Below, piece by piece: positions 35,701 through 43,855 of a stretch of 64,000 bases of DNA (position 1 is its first letter; each line of letters opens with the position of its first letter). The notes below the pieces were generated by a model. It was not told the origin of the DNA and made no database searches. It saw only the letters and a list, made by a program, of their open reading frames with translations. Origin of the DNA: Prevotellaceae bacterium UBA2448 (GTDB lineage Bacteria; Bacteroidota; Bacteroidia; Bacteroidales; Bacteroidaceae); contig DDQG01000009.1 in the NCBI GenBank assembly GCA_002342585.1, forward strand, positions 1 to 64,000, written 5' to 3'. The position numbers and the translations under genes are program-made.

Positions 35701-36098
35701 CAAATAGTGGTGAACGAATGGCTTTATATCGTGAACTGGATAGTTTTACAGAGGAACGTCAGTTGGAAGGCTATCGTGCGCGTTTGCTCGACCGTTTCGG
35801 ACCTATCCCAGAAGTCGGTGAGGAACTTATCCGTGTTATGCTGCTTAAGTGGAAAGGTAGAAAACTTGGAATAGAGAAGGTGTCGTTGAAACAAGGACGT
35901 ATGGCTCTTTTTCTGCCAAGTAATTTCAGTAGCTTATATTATCAAAGTGAAGCATTTGGCAAGGTGATTTCGTATGCTTCATTCCACCCGCGACAGACAA
36001 GTTTGCGAGACGGAGAACACCGCTCTCTGCTAATTAAAGGTGTAAAAACAATGGGTGAAGCAATTAAAATCTTGGATGAAATTGTAAATAATGAGTAA
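32736..36098 (+). CDS. mfd: transcription-repair coupling factor
   Basis: About 1120 residues. Mfd removes RNA polymerase stalled at lesions and recruits UvrA. In order: UvrB-like N-terminal region, CarD-like RNA polymerase-interacting domain (about residues 425-520, VHIDHGIGQFGG), a RecG-like translocase with Walker A GDVGFGKTE (about 586), DEEQ box IIDEEQKFG (about 686), TATPIPRTL and QMRGRVGRG, then the C-terminal TRCF domain. An in-frame ATG exists at 32706, but homologous N-termini as I recall them begin at the (V)HIDILLKQ point, which favours GTG 32736. First large gene of a plus-strand run to plsC. Confidence 0.93.
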   Translation: MHIDILLKQIASGNEAKAFQKQLSNTKIKRVQVGGLKGSSTAMLFAGIIKVGVWLFVLDDQDEAGYFYNDLLQLLGDSQVLFYPSSYRRAIKYNQKDAANEILRTEVLTRLQNVDNGNGLFIVTYPDAISEKVVSEKVLTDNTIRISVGDSVDLNDLEKHLFDLGMQHADYVYEPGQFAVRGSIVDIYSFSSEMPYRIDFFGDDVDSIRTFDVQSQLSKDKVDSMTVVPEIVNDGAEYVSFFNFLPKNSVFVCHDVVYVCDKVTQIYEEGFSRQAQSSLGENAEQDTDMNRDHIMIRGEELVRKLSDYKIVELKSQGDIQFHTLPQPQFHKNFDMIKEEFLRLQGEGYKINIFADSEKQMERLRDIFDEMSKTEADEIVFSPVNKAIHEGYIDESLKQCFFTDHQIFDRFHKYSLKSSLARKGKVALTLKEIQQFEIGDYVVHIDHGIGQFGGLVRVPENGVMVEKIKITYQGGGTIYVSIHALHKVSKYKGKEGEPPRVSKLGSGAWERVKERVKTKVKDIARDLIKLYAQRRKEKGFAYSPDGYLQHALEASFVYEDTPDQLKATNEVKADMEKQRPMDRLVCGDVGFGKTEVAVRAAFKAATDGKQVAVLVPTTVLAYQHFQTFSKRLKDFPVKIEYLSRARTAKQQKEILEGLANGSVDIIIGTHKLIGKTVKFHDLGLLIIDEEQKFGVAVKEKLRQMKVNVDTLTMTATPIPRTLQFSLMGARDLSCIQTPPPNRYPIQTEIHTFSPEVFAEAINFEMSRNGQVFIVNNRINNLDEIAEMVHREVPDARICIGHGRMNPEELEKIVLGFMNYDYDVMISTTIVENGIDVPNANTIIINSANMYGLSDLHQMRGRVGRGNRKAFCYLIAPPLAALPDDTRRRLQAIENFADLGSGIHIAMQDLDIRGAGNMLGAEQSGFIADLGYETYQKILNEAVAELRETEFAEMYAEDSKTEDGKLTGDTFVDETNIESDIPAFLPEEYVPNSGERMALYRELDSFTEERQLEGYRARLLDRFGPIPEVGEELIRVMLLKWKGRKLGIEKVSLKQGRMALFLPSNFSSLYYQSEAFGKVISYASFHPRQTSLRDGEHRSLLIKGVKTMGEAIKILDEIVNNE

Positions 36099-36157
36099 TT
36101 TTTAATGCAGAATGCATTGAAAAGCATTATATTCGCATCAAAATTGTAAAAATAAAG

Positions 36158-36967
36158 ATGGGGGTCGAGAAGATAACCGATGAAGAACAGCTGTCAAATG
36201 TCGATAAAACAAAGACAAGTGACAGCATAGTAATCATACCTACATACAACGAAAAAGAAAATGCAGAAAAGATAATCCGTGCAGTTTTTGCGCTGGAGAA
36301 GTGTTTTCATATCCTAATTATAGATGATGGTTCGCCTGATGGCACTGCAACTATTGTGAAGCGCCTGATGCAGGACGAGTTCTCTGACCGTTTGTTTCTT
36401 ATCGAACGTGAAGGAAAATTGGGACTTGGTACTGCATATATTACTGGCTTCAAGTGGGGACTAGCGCAAGGCTATGAATACATCTTCGAGATGGATGCTG
36501 ATTTTAGTCATGCTCCGGCAGACTTGCCTCGCTTATATAGTGCTTGTGCTGATGAAGGATACGACTTGGCTATAGGTTCACGTTATATCTCTGGAGTGAA
36601 TGTAGTAAACTGGCCTATGGGTCGTGTGCTTATGTCGTATTTTGCGAGTAAGTATGTTCGATTCGTAACTGGATTTAAGGTACATGATACGACTGCTGGA
36701 TTCAAATGTTATCGTCGCCGTGTGTTGGAGACTATTGACCTTGATGCCATTCGGTTTAAGGGTTATGCTTTCCAAATAGAGATGAAGTTTACAACATATA
36801 AGTGTGGATTCCGTATTAAAGAGGTGCCTGTCGTGTTCGTGAATCGTGTGGAAGGAACCAGTAAAATGAGTGGTGGAATCTTTAGTGAAGCTCTTTTTGG
36901 GGTGATAAAGCTAAGACTTGACGGATGGTTTAAAAAATATCCTAAAGCCAATGAGAACAATAATTAG
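36158..36967 (+). CDS. dolichyl/polyprenol-phosphate mannose synthase-like GT2
   Basis: A 269-residue GT2 enzyme of the Dpm1 type that makes polyprenyl-phosphate-sugar on the cytoplasmic membrane. After a 20-residue charged N-terminus come IIPTYNEKENAE, IIDDGSPDGT, the DxD region FEMDADFSHAP and DTTAGFKCYRR. It has no C-terminal membrane helices, so it is the soluble, single-domain form. A TATATTCG box at 36128-36135 just upstream might be a weak promoter. The gene overlaps pyrC by 17 bp. Mannose is the usual sugar but is not proven here. Confidence 0.88.
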   Translation: MGVEKITDEEQLSNVDKTKTSDSIVIIPTYNEKENAEKIIRAVFALEKCFHILIIDDGSPDGTATIVKRLMQDEFSDRLFLIEREGKLGLGTAYITGFKWGLAQGYEYIFEMDADFSHAPADLPRLYSACADEGYDLAIGSRYISGVNVVNWPMGRVLMSYFASKYVRFVTGFKVHDTTAGFKCYRRRVLETIDLDAIRFKGYAFQIEMKFTTYKCGFRIKEVPVVFVNRVEGTSKMSGGIFSEALFGVIKLRLDGWFKKYPKANENNN

Positions 36968-38291
36968 AAATGCAACCATAGTAAACGAAGGTCGCTCGTT
37001 CGTTGGTTCTGTGGTTATAGAGGATGAGATGATTCAGAGTGTGCTCACTACTGATGATTCCACTCAGACATATGAAAACGAGATTGATGCTACTGGACTT
37101 TATTTGTTTCCAGGAGTAATTGATGATCATGTTCATTTTCGTGAACCAGGCTTAACTCATAAGGCAGATATAGCCAGTGAGAGTCGTACGGCTGCTGCTG
37201 GTGGTGTCACATCTTATATGGATATGCCAAATACTGTTCCCCAGACAACAACTCTGGAGGAGTTGAACCATAAGTTTAATATCGCCAAGAATAAGAGTCG
37301 TGTGAACTATAGTTTTTTCTTTGGAGCTACCAATGATAATTCAGATTTGTTACCTCAGCTCGATGCTCATCGCACACCTGGCGTAAAGGTATTTATGGGT
37401 AGCAGCACAGGGAATATGCTAGTTGACAACGAGACCACTCTTCACAAACTTTTCCGTACTTCTCCGCTGTTGATTATGGCTCATTGCGAGGATACTAATA
37501 TAATCAATCAGAACATAAAACTTTTTCAAAAGAAATATAAAGGACAGAATGATTTTCCAGTGCGCTATCATTCACGCATTCGCAGTGCTGAGGCTTGCTA
37601 TCAGTCTTCATCAATGGCTGTTCAGTTAGCGAAGGATACAGGAGCCCGTTTACATGTAGCTCATGTATCTACAGCAATGGAATTGCCTTTATTCGAAAAT
37701 AAGCCTTTGGAGGAAAAACGTATAACGGCTGAGGCTGTTATTGCTCATCTTATGTTTTCAAGCGAAGATTATGATCGTCTTGGTACTAAGATAAAATGTA
37801 ATCCATCTGTCAAGACTCCTGAAGACAAACAGGCTCTTCGCCAAGCGCTTACCAGTGGACTTATTGACTTAGTTGCTACTGACCACGCCCCACATATGAT
37901 ATCGGAAAAGGAGGGCGGTGCATTGAGGGCGGCATCTGGTATGCCAATGATACAGTTCTCTTTGATTTCTATGCTTGAAATGGTAGATGAGGGAGTTATG
38001 CCTATCGAACGTGTGCCACAGTTGATGAGTCATAACCCTGCATCATTATTTCATATTGATCGTCGCGGCTTTATTCGTTCTGGATATTATGCAGATTTGG
38101 TTCTTGTGGAACCAAATGCTAATTGGGAAGTGATTTCAGGCAGATATTTTACCAAATGTGGATGGACACCAATGGATGAACGTACCTTCAATTGGCGAGT
38201 TCGACGCACCATCGTCAATGGAACCACAGCTTTTAGTGATGGAATTGTAGTTGATGGAATTCGGGGCAAGGAACTATATTTCAACCGATAA
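36951..38291 (+). CDS. pyrC: dihydroorotase
   Basis: A 446-residue amidohydrolase for the third step of pyrimidine synthesis (carbamoyl-aspartate to dihydroorotate). Metal-binding HVHFREPG begins at His60. KVFMGSSTGNM carries the lysine expected to be carboxylated, HVSTAMEL supplies another ligand, and ATDHAPH in the C-terminal half the Asp/His pair. The ATG at 36951 (MRTIIRNATIV) is preferred to the TTG at 36918, which would add 11 unrelated residues. It overlaps the upstream glycosyltransferase by 17 bp and precedes a metallophosphoesterase by 16 nt. The size fits the multifunctional-type (class I) bacterial enzyme. Confidence 0.92.
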   Translation: MRTIIRNATIVNEGRSFVGSVVIEDEMIQSVLTTDDSTQTYENEIDATGLYLFPGVIDDHVHFREPGLTHKADIASESRTAAAGGVTSYMDMPNTVPQTTTLEELNHKFNIAKNKSRVNYSFFFGATNDNSDLLPQLDAHRTPGVKVFMGSSTGNMLVDNETTLHKLFRTSPLLIMAHCEDTNIINQNIKLFQKKYKGQNDFPVRYHSRIRSAEACYQSSSMAVQLAKDTGARLHVAHVSTAMELPLFENKPLEEKRITAEAVIAHLMFSSEDYDRLGTKIKCNPSVKTPEDKQALRQALTSGLIDLVATDHAPHMISEKEGGALRAASGMPMIQFSLISMLEMVDEGVMPIERVPQLMSHNPASLFHIDRRGFIRSGYYADLVLVEPNANWEVISGRYFTKCGWTPMDERTFNWRVRRTIVNGTTAFSDGIVVDGIRGKELYFNR

Positions 38292-38307
38292 GTAGTTATT
38301 TAGTATT

Positions 38308-39198
38308 ATGACAACTACAAGAAAACGTTATCTGAGAATTGGTGGGATGACAGTCCTATTGTTTATAGTGTTCGTGCTGTGTTATGGATATTTTGTTGGA
38401 CGATTCCGTTATCAAGTACACAACCAAGATATATCATTCTATGATCTGCCCGCAGATTTTGAAGGATATCGTATTGTACAGTTTTCTGATATACATGTAG
38501 GTTCTCTATCTGGTGGCTACGAAATTGAAGTTCAGAAGATAGTTGATCTTATCAATCAGCAACATCCAGATTTAATTGTGTTTACGGGTGATATTGTAAA
38601 TAGAAGTGCTGACGAACTGGCAAACTATCAGCGAATGTTCTCAGGCTTGTCTGCTCCTGATGGAGTTCTTTCTGTCTTGGGAAATCATGACTATGCTCTT
38701 TATAAGCGTTCTTTTACTCCTTCACAACGTAAGGCTGATAAACAGAAAATGATTAAATATCAGCGTAGTTTCGGTTGGAAACTTCTGCTTAACGAAAATG
38801 TTAAGATAGAACGTGGAAAATCTTATATATATGTATTAGGTGTAGAAAACCAAGGCTATACAAAGGATTATTTTCCCAGACTTGCTCGTATGGATAAGGC
38901 AATGAAGGGTGTAAAGGAAGGCGATTTTAAAATACTTCTTTCCCACGACCCAACTCATTGGCGTCACGATATAACTGGCAAGACAAATATTCAACTTACT
39001 CTCTCTGGACATACTCATGCTGGTCAGTTTGAATTGTTTGGTTGGTCACCTGTCAGTTGGGTATATCCAGAATGGTTAGGTATATATATGGAAGGTGCCC
39101 AAGTATTGAATGTGTCGGGCGGAGTTGGAGGATTGATTCCACTTCGTGTTGGTGCTCAGCCAGAAATAAATGTCATTACCCTCCATCGTGTTCAATAA
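38308..39198 (+). CDS. membrane-anchored calcineurin-like metallophosphoesterase
   Basis: A 296-residue protein with one N-terminal membrane helix (about 10-32) and a soluble phosphoesterase domain. Metal motifs are all present: FSDIHVGS, VFTGDIVN, GNHDYA, LLSHDPTHW and LSGHTHAGQ. The layout resembles YaeI/YkuE-type enzymes, which hydrolyse phosphodiesters or UDP-sugar-linked lipids; the substrate here is unknown. It lies 16 nt after pyrC and 38 nt before the acyltransferase gene, in the same plus-strand run. Confidence 0.88.
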   Translation: MTTTRKRYLRIGGMTVLLFIVFVLCYGYFVGRFRYQVHNQDISFYDLPADFEGYRIVQFSDIHVGSLSGGYEIEVQKIVDLINQQHPDLIVFTGDIVNRSADELANYQRMFSGLSAPDGVLSVLGNHDYALYKRSFTPSQRKADKQKMIKYQRSFGWKLLLNENVKIERGKSYIYVLGVENQGYTKDYFPRLARMDKAMKGVKEGDFKILLSHDPTHWRHDITGKTNIQLTLSGHTHAGQFELFGWSPVSWVYPEWLGIYMEGAQVLNVSGGVGGLIPLRVGAQPEINVITLHRVQ

Positions 39199-39236
39199 AC
39201 GTATAGCAAATCTTTAGTGATATAAATAAACTACAA

Positions 39237-39971
39237 GTGAAGAAAGTTCTATATAAGATTTACTCCTATCTAGTTGCACTGCCTCTTTTCGTTGTTGTGA
39301 CTATACTGGTGGCATTGTCAGTGGTCTTTGCATCCTTCCTTGGTGATACTAAATATGTTTCTTGGTACATACCTCGTTTGTGGAGCCGTTTTACTATCCG
39401 TACAGGATTACATTCTGTCAGGTTGGAAGGAACAGAACTTATCAATCCGAAACAGAGTTATGTTTTCCTTGCCAATCACCAAGGGTATTTTGATATTTTT
39501 CTGCTTTATGGATATCTGCCCAATCGTTTCAAATGGATGATGAAGGAGTATCTTCGAAAAATTCCTTTTGTAGGCATTGCTTGTGCACGTAGTGAACAGA
39601 TTTTCGTAGGCGATAGCCGTGCAAGTATTATGCATGCTGTGCGTCAGGCAGAGAAGACTTTGCAACAGGGCACATCTATGACAATTTTCCCTGAAGGAAC
39701 ACGTACCCACGATGGTAAGATGAATCCGTTTAAACGAGGCGCTTTTATGTTAGCAAGCGAAATAGGTCTGCCTATTGTCCCTATTACCATTAACGGGTCG
39801 TTCGATACTTTCTCACGTAATGATTATAGTGTCAGTCAGGGTACACTACACATGAAGATTCATCAGCCTATCAGTCCTGAGGAGTATAAGAAGATGAATA
39901 CAAAAGACCTTATGCAGCACGTCCATGATATAATCAATAGCGGACTTGAGGAGAAGTACAGAGAGAAATAA
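39237..39971 (+). CDS. plsC: 1-acyl-sn-glycerol-3-phosphate acyltransferase
   Basis: A 244-residue membrane acyltransferase that makes phosphatidic acid from lysophosphatidic acid. An N-terminal hydrophobic segment spans about 8-35. The NHQGYFD box (NHx4D, catalytic His/Asp) is near residue 79, and the substrate-binding FPEGTRTHDG follows near residue 158. The start is a GTG (39237), since no ATG is available near the expected N-terminus. It is the last gene of the mfd-pyrC run and is followed directly by a strong terminator. Confidence 0.88.
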   Translation: MKKVLYKIYSYLVALPLFVVVTILVALSVVFASFLGDTKYVSWYIPRLWSRFTIRTGLHSVRLEGTELINPKQSYVFLANHQGYFDIFLLYGYLPNRFKWMMKEYLRKIPFVGIACARSEQIFVGDSRASIMHAVRQAEKTLQQGTSMTIFPEGTRTHDGKMNPFKRGAFMLASEIGLPIVPITINGSFDTFSRNDYSVSQGTLHMKIHQPISPEEYKKMNTKDLMQHVHDIINSGLEEKYREK

Positions 39972-39976
39972 AATTA

Positions 39977-40012
39977 AGGGTGTGTCAGTTGCTTTGACAC
40001 ACCCTTTTTTAT
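39977..40012 (+). terminator. Rho-independent terminator after plsC
   Basis: AAGGGTGTGTCA (39977-39988) pairs perfectly with 39996-40007 around a 7-nt loop, followed by a T-run. It closes the plus-strand run. Confidence 0.92.
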
Positions 40013-40072
40013 TTTGATTTAATTAAAAAGGACTTTTAAGTGGCTAACCCTTTGTGGACAAGACTTGGATGC

Positions 40073-41482
40073 TTACTGCATGGAGTAAACGATGTCCATA
40101 ATTTCTTTGCCAATCTTATCAGCAGCATCCATTGTTGCAGCTTCTGAATAAACACGGATGATTGGTTCTGTGTTCGATTTGCGCAGGTGTACCCATTTCT
40201 CTGGGAAGTCAATCTTCACACCGTCTATGTCGTTTACTGCGATGCCTGGTTTGCCTGTGTACATTTCCTTTACTTTATTCAGAATTGCATCTACATCAGT
40301 TGATGGTTGCAGGTCGATGCGATTCTTTGCAATAAAATAGTTAGGATATGTAGCACGCAACTGACTTACTGTCAATCCTGGCTTTGCTTGACGTTGGTGA
40401 GCGAGATGTGAGAGGAATAGTGCAATACCAACCAAAGCGTCTCTTCCATAGTGGGCAGCAGGGTAGATTACTCCACCATTGCCTTCGCCTCCGATGACGG
40501 TATTTGTTTCTTTCATTTTGGTTACTACGTTAACCTCACCTACGGCTGCAGCATTGTATTGCATACCGTATTTCTCAGTGATGTCGCGCAGAGCTCGTGT
40601 AGAAGAGAGGTTGCTGACAGTGTTGCCAGGCGTATGACTCAGAATGTAGTCAGCGACTGTAACGAGTGTATATTCTTCGCCGTACATTTTGCCGTCTTCG
40701 CAGATGAATGCCAAACGGTCAACGTCTGGGTCAACGACGAATGCTACGTCCTTGCCGCCTTTCTTCATCAGGCTCATGATGTCGGAGAGGTTCTTCTCCA
40801 GTGGTTCTGGGTTGTGTTGGAAGTCTCCAGTAGGTTCGCTGTAGAGTGGGGTGACGTCTTCAACTCCCAGTGCCTTAAGTAGTTTTGGCAGAATGATGCC
40901 TCCTACAGAATTGATTGAGTCGAAAGCAACCTTGAAACCTGCGGCTTTGATTGCAGGTACATCTACGAGATCGAGTCCGAGTACTAAATCGATGTGTTTC
41001 TGGTCGTATGTGTTGTCTTCTTTGTATTTTCCGAGATTGTCAACATCTGCGAAGTCGAAGTCTTCCTGTTCTGCAATCTTAAGTACTTCGTTGCCTTCTG
41101 CAGCGTTTAGAAATTCTCCGTTGCAGTTAAGCAGTTTCAGTGCATTCCAATGACGTGGGTTGTGACTTGCAGTGATAATGATACCTCCGCAGGCACCTTC
41201 CATAGTTACAGCTATTTCTGTTGTAGGTGTGGAAGCAAGTCCTATGTTGACTACGTCGAACCCCATACCCATGAGTGTACCGCATACGACGTTCTTAACC
41301 ATCTCGCCTGAGATGCGCGCATCTCTACCAACTACAATCTTATTGCTTTTATTTCCTCCTTTGCGACGCATCAGAGTTGCATAAGCACTAGTAAACTTTA
41401 CGATGTCGAGTGGGTTCAGTCCTTCACCTGCTCTTCCGCCTATTGTTCCGCGGATTCCTGAAATGGATTTAATTAATGACAT
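40073..41482 (-). CDS. glmM: phosphoglucosamine mutase / phosphohexomutase
   Basis: A 469-residue alpha-D-phosphohexomutase. The phosphoserine loop is TASHNPRHWN (Ser106), the magnesium loop DPDVDRLAF is near residue 250, the sugar-binding GEGNGGVI loop is near 325, and a C-terminal RKSNTEPIIRVY phosphate-binding loop is present. In Bacteroidota this protein is annotated as GlmM, which makes glucosamine-1-phosphate for peptidoglycan and LPS; phosphomannomutase or phosphoglucomutase activity is not excluded. It is the last gene of the coiled-coil - rpe - lipoprotein - glmM operon, 9 nt after the lipoprotein gene. The plsC terminator lies between the two convergent genes. Confidence 0.85.
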   Translation of the reverse strand: MSLIKSISGIRGTIGGRAGEGLNPLDIVKFTSAYATLMRRKGGNKSNKIVVGRDARISGEMVKNVVCGTLMGMGFDVVNIGLASTPTTEIAVTMEGACGGIIITASHNPRHWNALKLLNCNGEFLNAAEGNEVLKIAEQEDFDFADVDNLGKYKEDNTYDQKHIDLVLGLDLVDVPAIKAAGFKVAFDSINSVGGIILPKLLKALGVEDVTPLYSEPTGDFQHNPEPLEKNLSDIMSLMKKGGKDVAFVVDPDVDRLAFICEDGKMYGEEYTLVTVADYILSHTPGNTVSNLSSTRALRDITEKYGMQYNAAAVGEVNVVTKMKETNTVIGGEGNGGVIYPAAHYGRDALVGIALFLSHLAHQRQAKPGLTVSQLRATYPNYFIAKNRIDLQPSTDVDAILNKVKEMYTGKPGIAVNDIDGVKIDFPEKWVHLRKSNTEPIIRVYSEAATMDAADKIGKEIMDIVYSMQ

Positions 41483-41491
41483 GTGATATTT

Positions 41492-42169
41492 TTATTTTCC
41501 TAATTGATATGTAATTTCGTAGTAGAATGGTTTTACGTATGTGCCAGCATTCGCTGTTCCTGATGAGTGAGGAACGATAACGCGTACTTTTGCTACTTCG
41601 CCTGCGCCCTCAGTCTTTGCCAAGCGAATGTAGTCAAGAGGTTTCAGCCAGCCCTTTGGCACAACAGATGATGATGCGTAGAATGTTTTCATTCTACCTT
41701 CAGTGAACGATGCTGTGTAACTGCGCCCCAGTCGTGTGTATGTACACTGCATCTTATCCACGAATGCGTTCTGTGTCTGGTAAATATTTGAACAGGTCGT
41801 GTCACCATTTTGTATGTCGTATTCGAAGAAACGGCAACAGATAGTTTTGGTGATAGTACTGTCGGGTTGTTCCTTTGCCATCTCAATCATGGTCTGTCCA
41901 GAACCTTTGCGTACTATCTGCATGTAGATGCCATCTGAGTCAAAACGTACGAACTCGTGGTTGTTTACATTTGTTGTCTCTCCTTGATTCTTGAATGTCT
42001 CTTCGCTGATTACATTGATGTAACCTACGAATTTGTTCGATGAAATGAAACGGTCTATTGCATCGCGTTCCTTTTCTTTCATTTTTGCGTATGTCTCACC
42101 ATTTTTGCAAGATGAGATAGTCGCTATCATTATTATTACAGAGAGAATTGTATATAATTTCAGTTTCAT
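41492..42169 (-). CDS. DUF4827-like lipoprotein
   Basis: A 225-residue lipoprotein, lipobox ATISSC (Cys21). A mixed alpha/beta region follows, ending with VPKGWLKPLDYIRLAK (about 170-185) and a VIVPHSSGTANAGTYVKPFYYEI stretch that I recall from DUF4827, a Bacteroidota family with a likely FKBP-like fold. No catalytic residues can be assigned. Its ATG overlaps the rpe stop by 4 bp (ATGA), and glmM follows 9 nt later, so translation is probably coupled. The location between rpe and glmM is the only functional clue. Confidence 0.7.
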   Translation of the reverse strand: MKLKLYTILSVIIMIATISSCKNGETYAKMKEKERDAIDRFISSNKFVGYINVISEETFKNQGETTNVNNHEFVRFDSDGIYMQIVRKGSGQTMIEMAKEQPDSTITKTICCRFFEYDIQNGDTTCSNIYQTQNAFVDKMQCTYTRLGRSYTASFTEGRMKTFYASSSVVPKGWLKPLDYIRLAKTEGAGEVAKVRVIVPHSSGTANAGTYVKPFYYEITYQLGK

Positions 42170-42810
42170 AAACTTTTCAGTGATTTAATACGCTCTTCAG
42201 GTTGTTCTGCTCCAAACACGTAACTTCCTGCAACCAATACATCAACTCCCGCTTCTGCAAGTCTTGGGGCAGTCTTTGCGTTTACTCCTCCGTCAACTTC
42301 AATAAGCGCTTTCGAGCCTGTGCACTGTATCATCTCTTTGAGCATACGGACTTTGTCGAGTGAGTGCTCAATAAATGCCTGTCCTCCAAATCCTGGATTT
42401 ACAGTCATGATGAGTACCATATCTAGATCCCTTATGATATCTTCCAAAAGACATACAGGAGTGTGTGGATTCAGTGTTACAGCAGCCTTCATGCCTGCTT
42501 CGTGTATCTCAGCAATGGTGCGATGCAAGTGACGGCAAGCCTCGAAGTGTACGTTCATTATGTATGCTCCAAGAGCCTGCACTTGCTTGATGAACTTCTC
42601 TGGTTCAACAATCATCAGGTGCACATCGAGTGGTTTCTTGCAGTACTTTGCTACAGCTTCGAGTACGGGGAACCCGAAACTGATGTTTGGTACGAACACT
42701 CCGTCCATCACGTCAAGATGCAACCAGTCGGCATCCGAGCGGTTTATCATTTCTATATCTTTCTGCAGGTTCGCAAAGTCAGCAGCCAGCAGTGATGGTG
42801 AAACTAACAT
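42166..42810 (-). CDS. rpe: ribulose-phosphate 3-epimerase
   Basis: A 214-residue TIM-barrel enzyme that interconverts ribulose-5-phosphate and xylulose-5-phosphate. SPSLLAADF at the N-terminus, HLDVMDGVFVPNISFG (metal His and catalytic Asp), DVHLMIVEPE, MTVNPGFGGQ and EVDGGVN are all present. Length is normal. It lies 16 nt downstream of the coiled-coil gene and overlaps the following lipoprotein gene by 4 bp. Confidence 0.95.
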   Translation of the reverse strand: MLVSPSLLAADFANLQKDIEMINRSDADWLHLDVMDGVFVPNISFGFPVLEAVAKYCKKPLDVHLMIVEPEKFIKQVQALGAYIMNVHFEACRHLHRTIAEIHEAGMKAAVTLNPHTPVCLLEDIIRDLDMVLIMTVNPGFGGQAFIEHSLDKVRMLKEMIQCTGSKALIEVDGGVNAKTAPRLAEAGVDVLVAGSYVFGAEQPEERIKSLKSL

Positions 42811-42826
42811 ATATTTTTGTGTTTTT

Positions 42827-43696
42827 TTATTTCAAGGTAAAAGAAGTTTGCCCAATCATCTGCTTGTCGCAGAAAATGAATACTTTGTAAGTGCCTTCTC
42901 CGATGAATTCCTCAACGTCGCTATACATAGTAATGGCCTGTTCTTCACCATTGTAATCGATATACTTCTTCTCAGTGTATTCAAGTGAAGTGTTCTCATA
43001 ACTGAAGGTTCCCTTATTCCCAAGTACTGAATTATCTGGCTTTAGAATGCGGGCATAGATAACGCGTTCTCCGTTTTTGGCAGTTACGTTCTTTACAATT
43101 GTAAAACCGAAAGCCAGCTTCTTTACGTTCTTGGCCTTCTTCTCGTCCTTGCTGCGTTTGTTCTTTGGTGTTACCCAGAATCCTGTTGCATCTAACTGTG
43201 CAGCTATATCTACCTTGTCTTTTAGTGTTGAGGCTTCAGTTCTCAGGTTCGAAATCTGTGTGTTCTGCTCTACAACCTTTTCCTTCATCTCTGTATTCTC
43301 GGCAACGAGAGTCTCGTTCAAGCGGTTAAGCGAATCCACCTGCATGATGTAGCTCTGCAATACCTTTCGCAGCGAAGAAATCTCCTTCTTCAGTCTGGTA
43401 ATTTCAGCTGCATCAGTAGCCTTAGTGCGTTGCAGTTCCTCCAGTAGTTCCTGAGTGTGGCGACGCTCCTCTTCTATCTGAGCAATGAGCGAGTCGTTTT
43501 TCAGTTGTTTCTGCAGCTCACCGTATTGTATATCGAATTGCCTGTACTGGTCTTCCATCTCCAATTTGTCCAATTCTGCCAATTCCTGCAGTTCTTCGTT
43601 TGCACTCTTCTGTTCCTGCAGCATATACGCCACATAGCCCAGCCCTGCCAACAGCAGCGCGATGATAATACCAAAAATGATATATTGCTTTTTCAT
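42827..43696 (-). CDS. membrane-anchored coiled-coil protein
   Basis: A 289-residue protein of unknown function. The N-terminal membrane helix (about 5-25) is followed by a long heptad-type coiled coil (about 27-155) rich in Glu, Gln and Leu, and then a beta-rich C-terminal domain (about 165-289). Similar anchored coiled-coil proteins are common in Bacteroidales. The start chosen is ATG 43696; the frame extends 10 codons upstream, but a TACCTTTG box at 43714-43721 lies inside that extension, so the longer start is unlikely. First gene of the operon with rpe, the lipoprotein and glmM. Confidence 0.8.
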   Translation of the reverse strand: MKKQYIIFGIIIALLLAGLGYVAYMLQEQKSANEELQELAELDKLEMEDQYRQFDIQYGELQKQLKNDSLIAQIEEERRHTQELLEELQRTKATDAAEITRLKKEISSLRKVLQSYIMQVDSLNRLNETLVAENTEMKEKVVEQNTQISNLRTEASTLKDKVDIAAQLDATGFWVTPKNKRSKDEKKAKNVKKLAFGFTIVKNVTAKNGERVIYARILKPDNSVLGNKGTFSYENTSLEYTEKKYIDYNGEEQAITMYSDVEEFIGEGTYKVFIFCDKQMIGQTSFTLK

Positions 43697-43713
43697 TCCA
43701 TTATAAATTTGCG

Positions 43714-43721
43714 CAAAGGTA
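43714..43721 (-). promoter_or_regulatory. -7 box for the coiled-coil - rpe - glmM operon
   Basis: TACCTTTG on the minus strand, 17 nt upstream of ATG 43696. It settles the start of the coiled-coil gene. Confidence 0.55.
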
Positions 43722-43805
43722 GTCATTTTCTACCTTATATCATATAAAATTCATATATTTTAATAATGAGTCATGGGTAAATAGCTTGGTGGTACTTTAA
43801 AAAAT

Positions 43806-43836
43806 TTTGTATTATAAATAATAATTTGTATCTTCG
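43806..43836 (+). promoter_or_regulatory. Bacteroidetes-type promoter for the nrnA-like gene
   Basis: TTTG at 43806-43809, 19 nt, then TATCTTCG at 43829-43836 (one mismatch to TAnnTTTG). The ATG at 43856 is 19 nt downstream. An in-frame TTG at 43826 overlaps the -7 box and is not a plausible start. Confidence 0.75.
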
Positions 43837-43855
43837 CGCATATTTCTCTGAAAAG

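Noticed and set aside
40451..40882. Plus-strand frame of 143 residues antisense to glmM
   Set aside because: Entirely within glmM, no promoter box, composition of a shadow frame.
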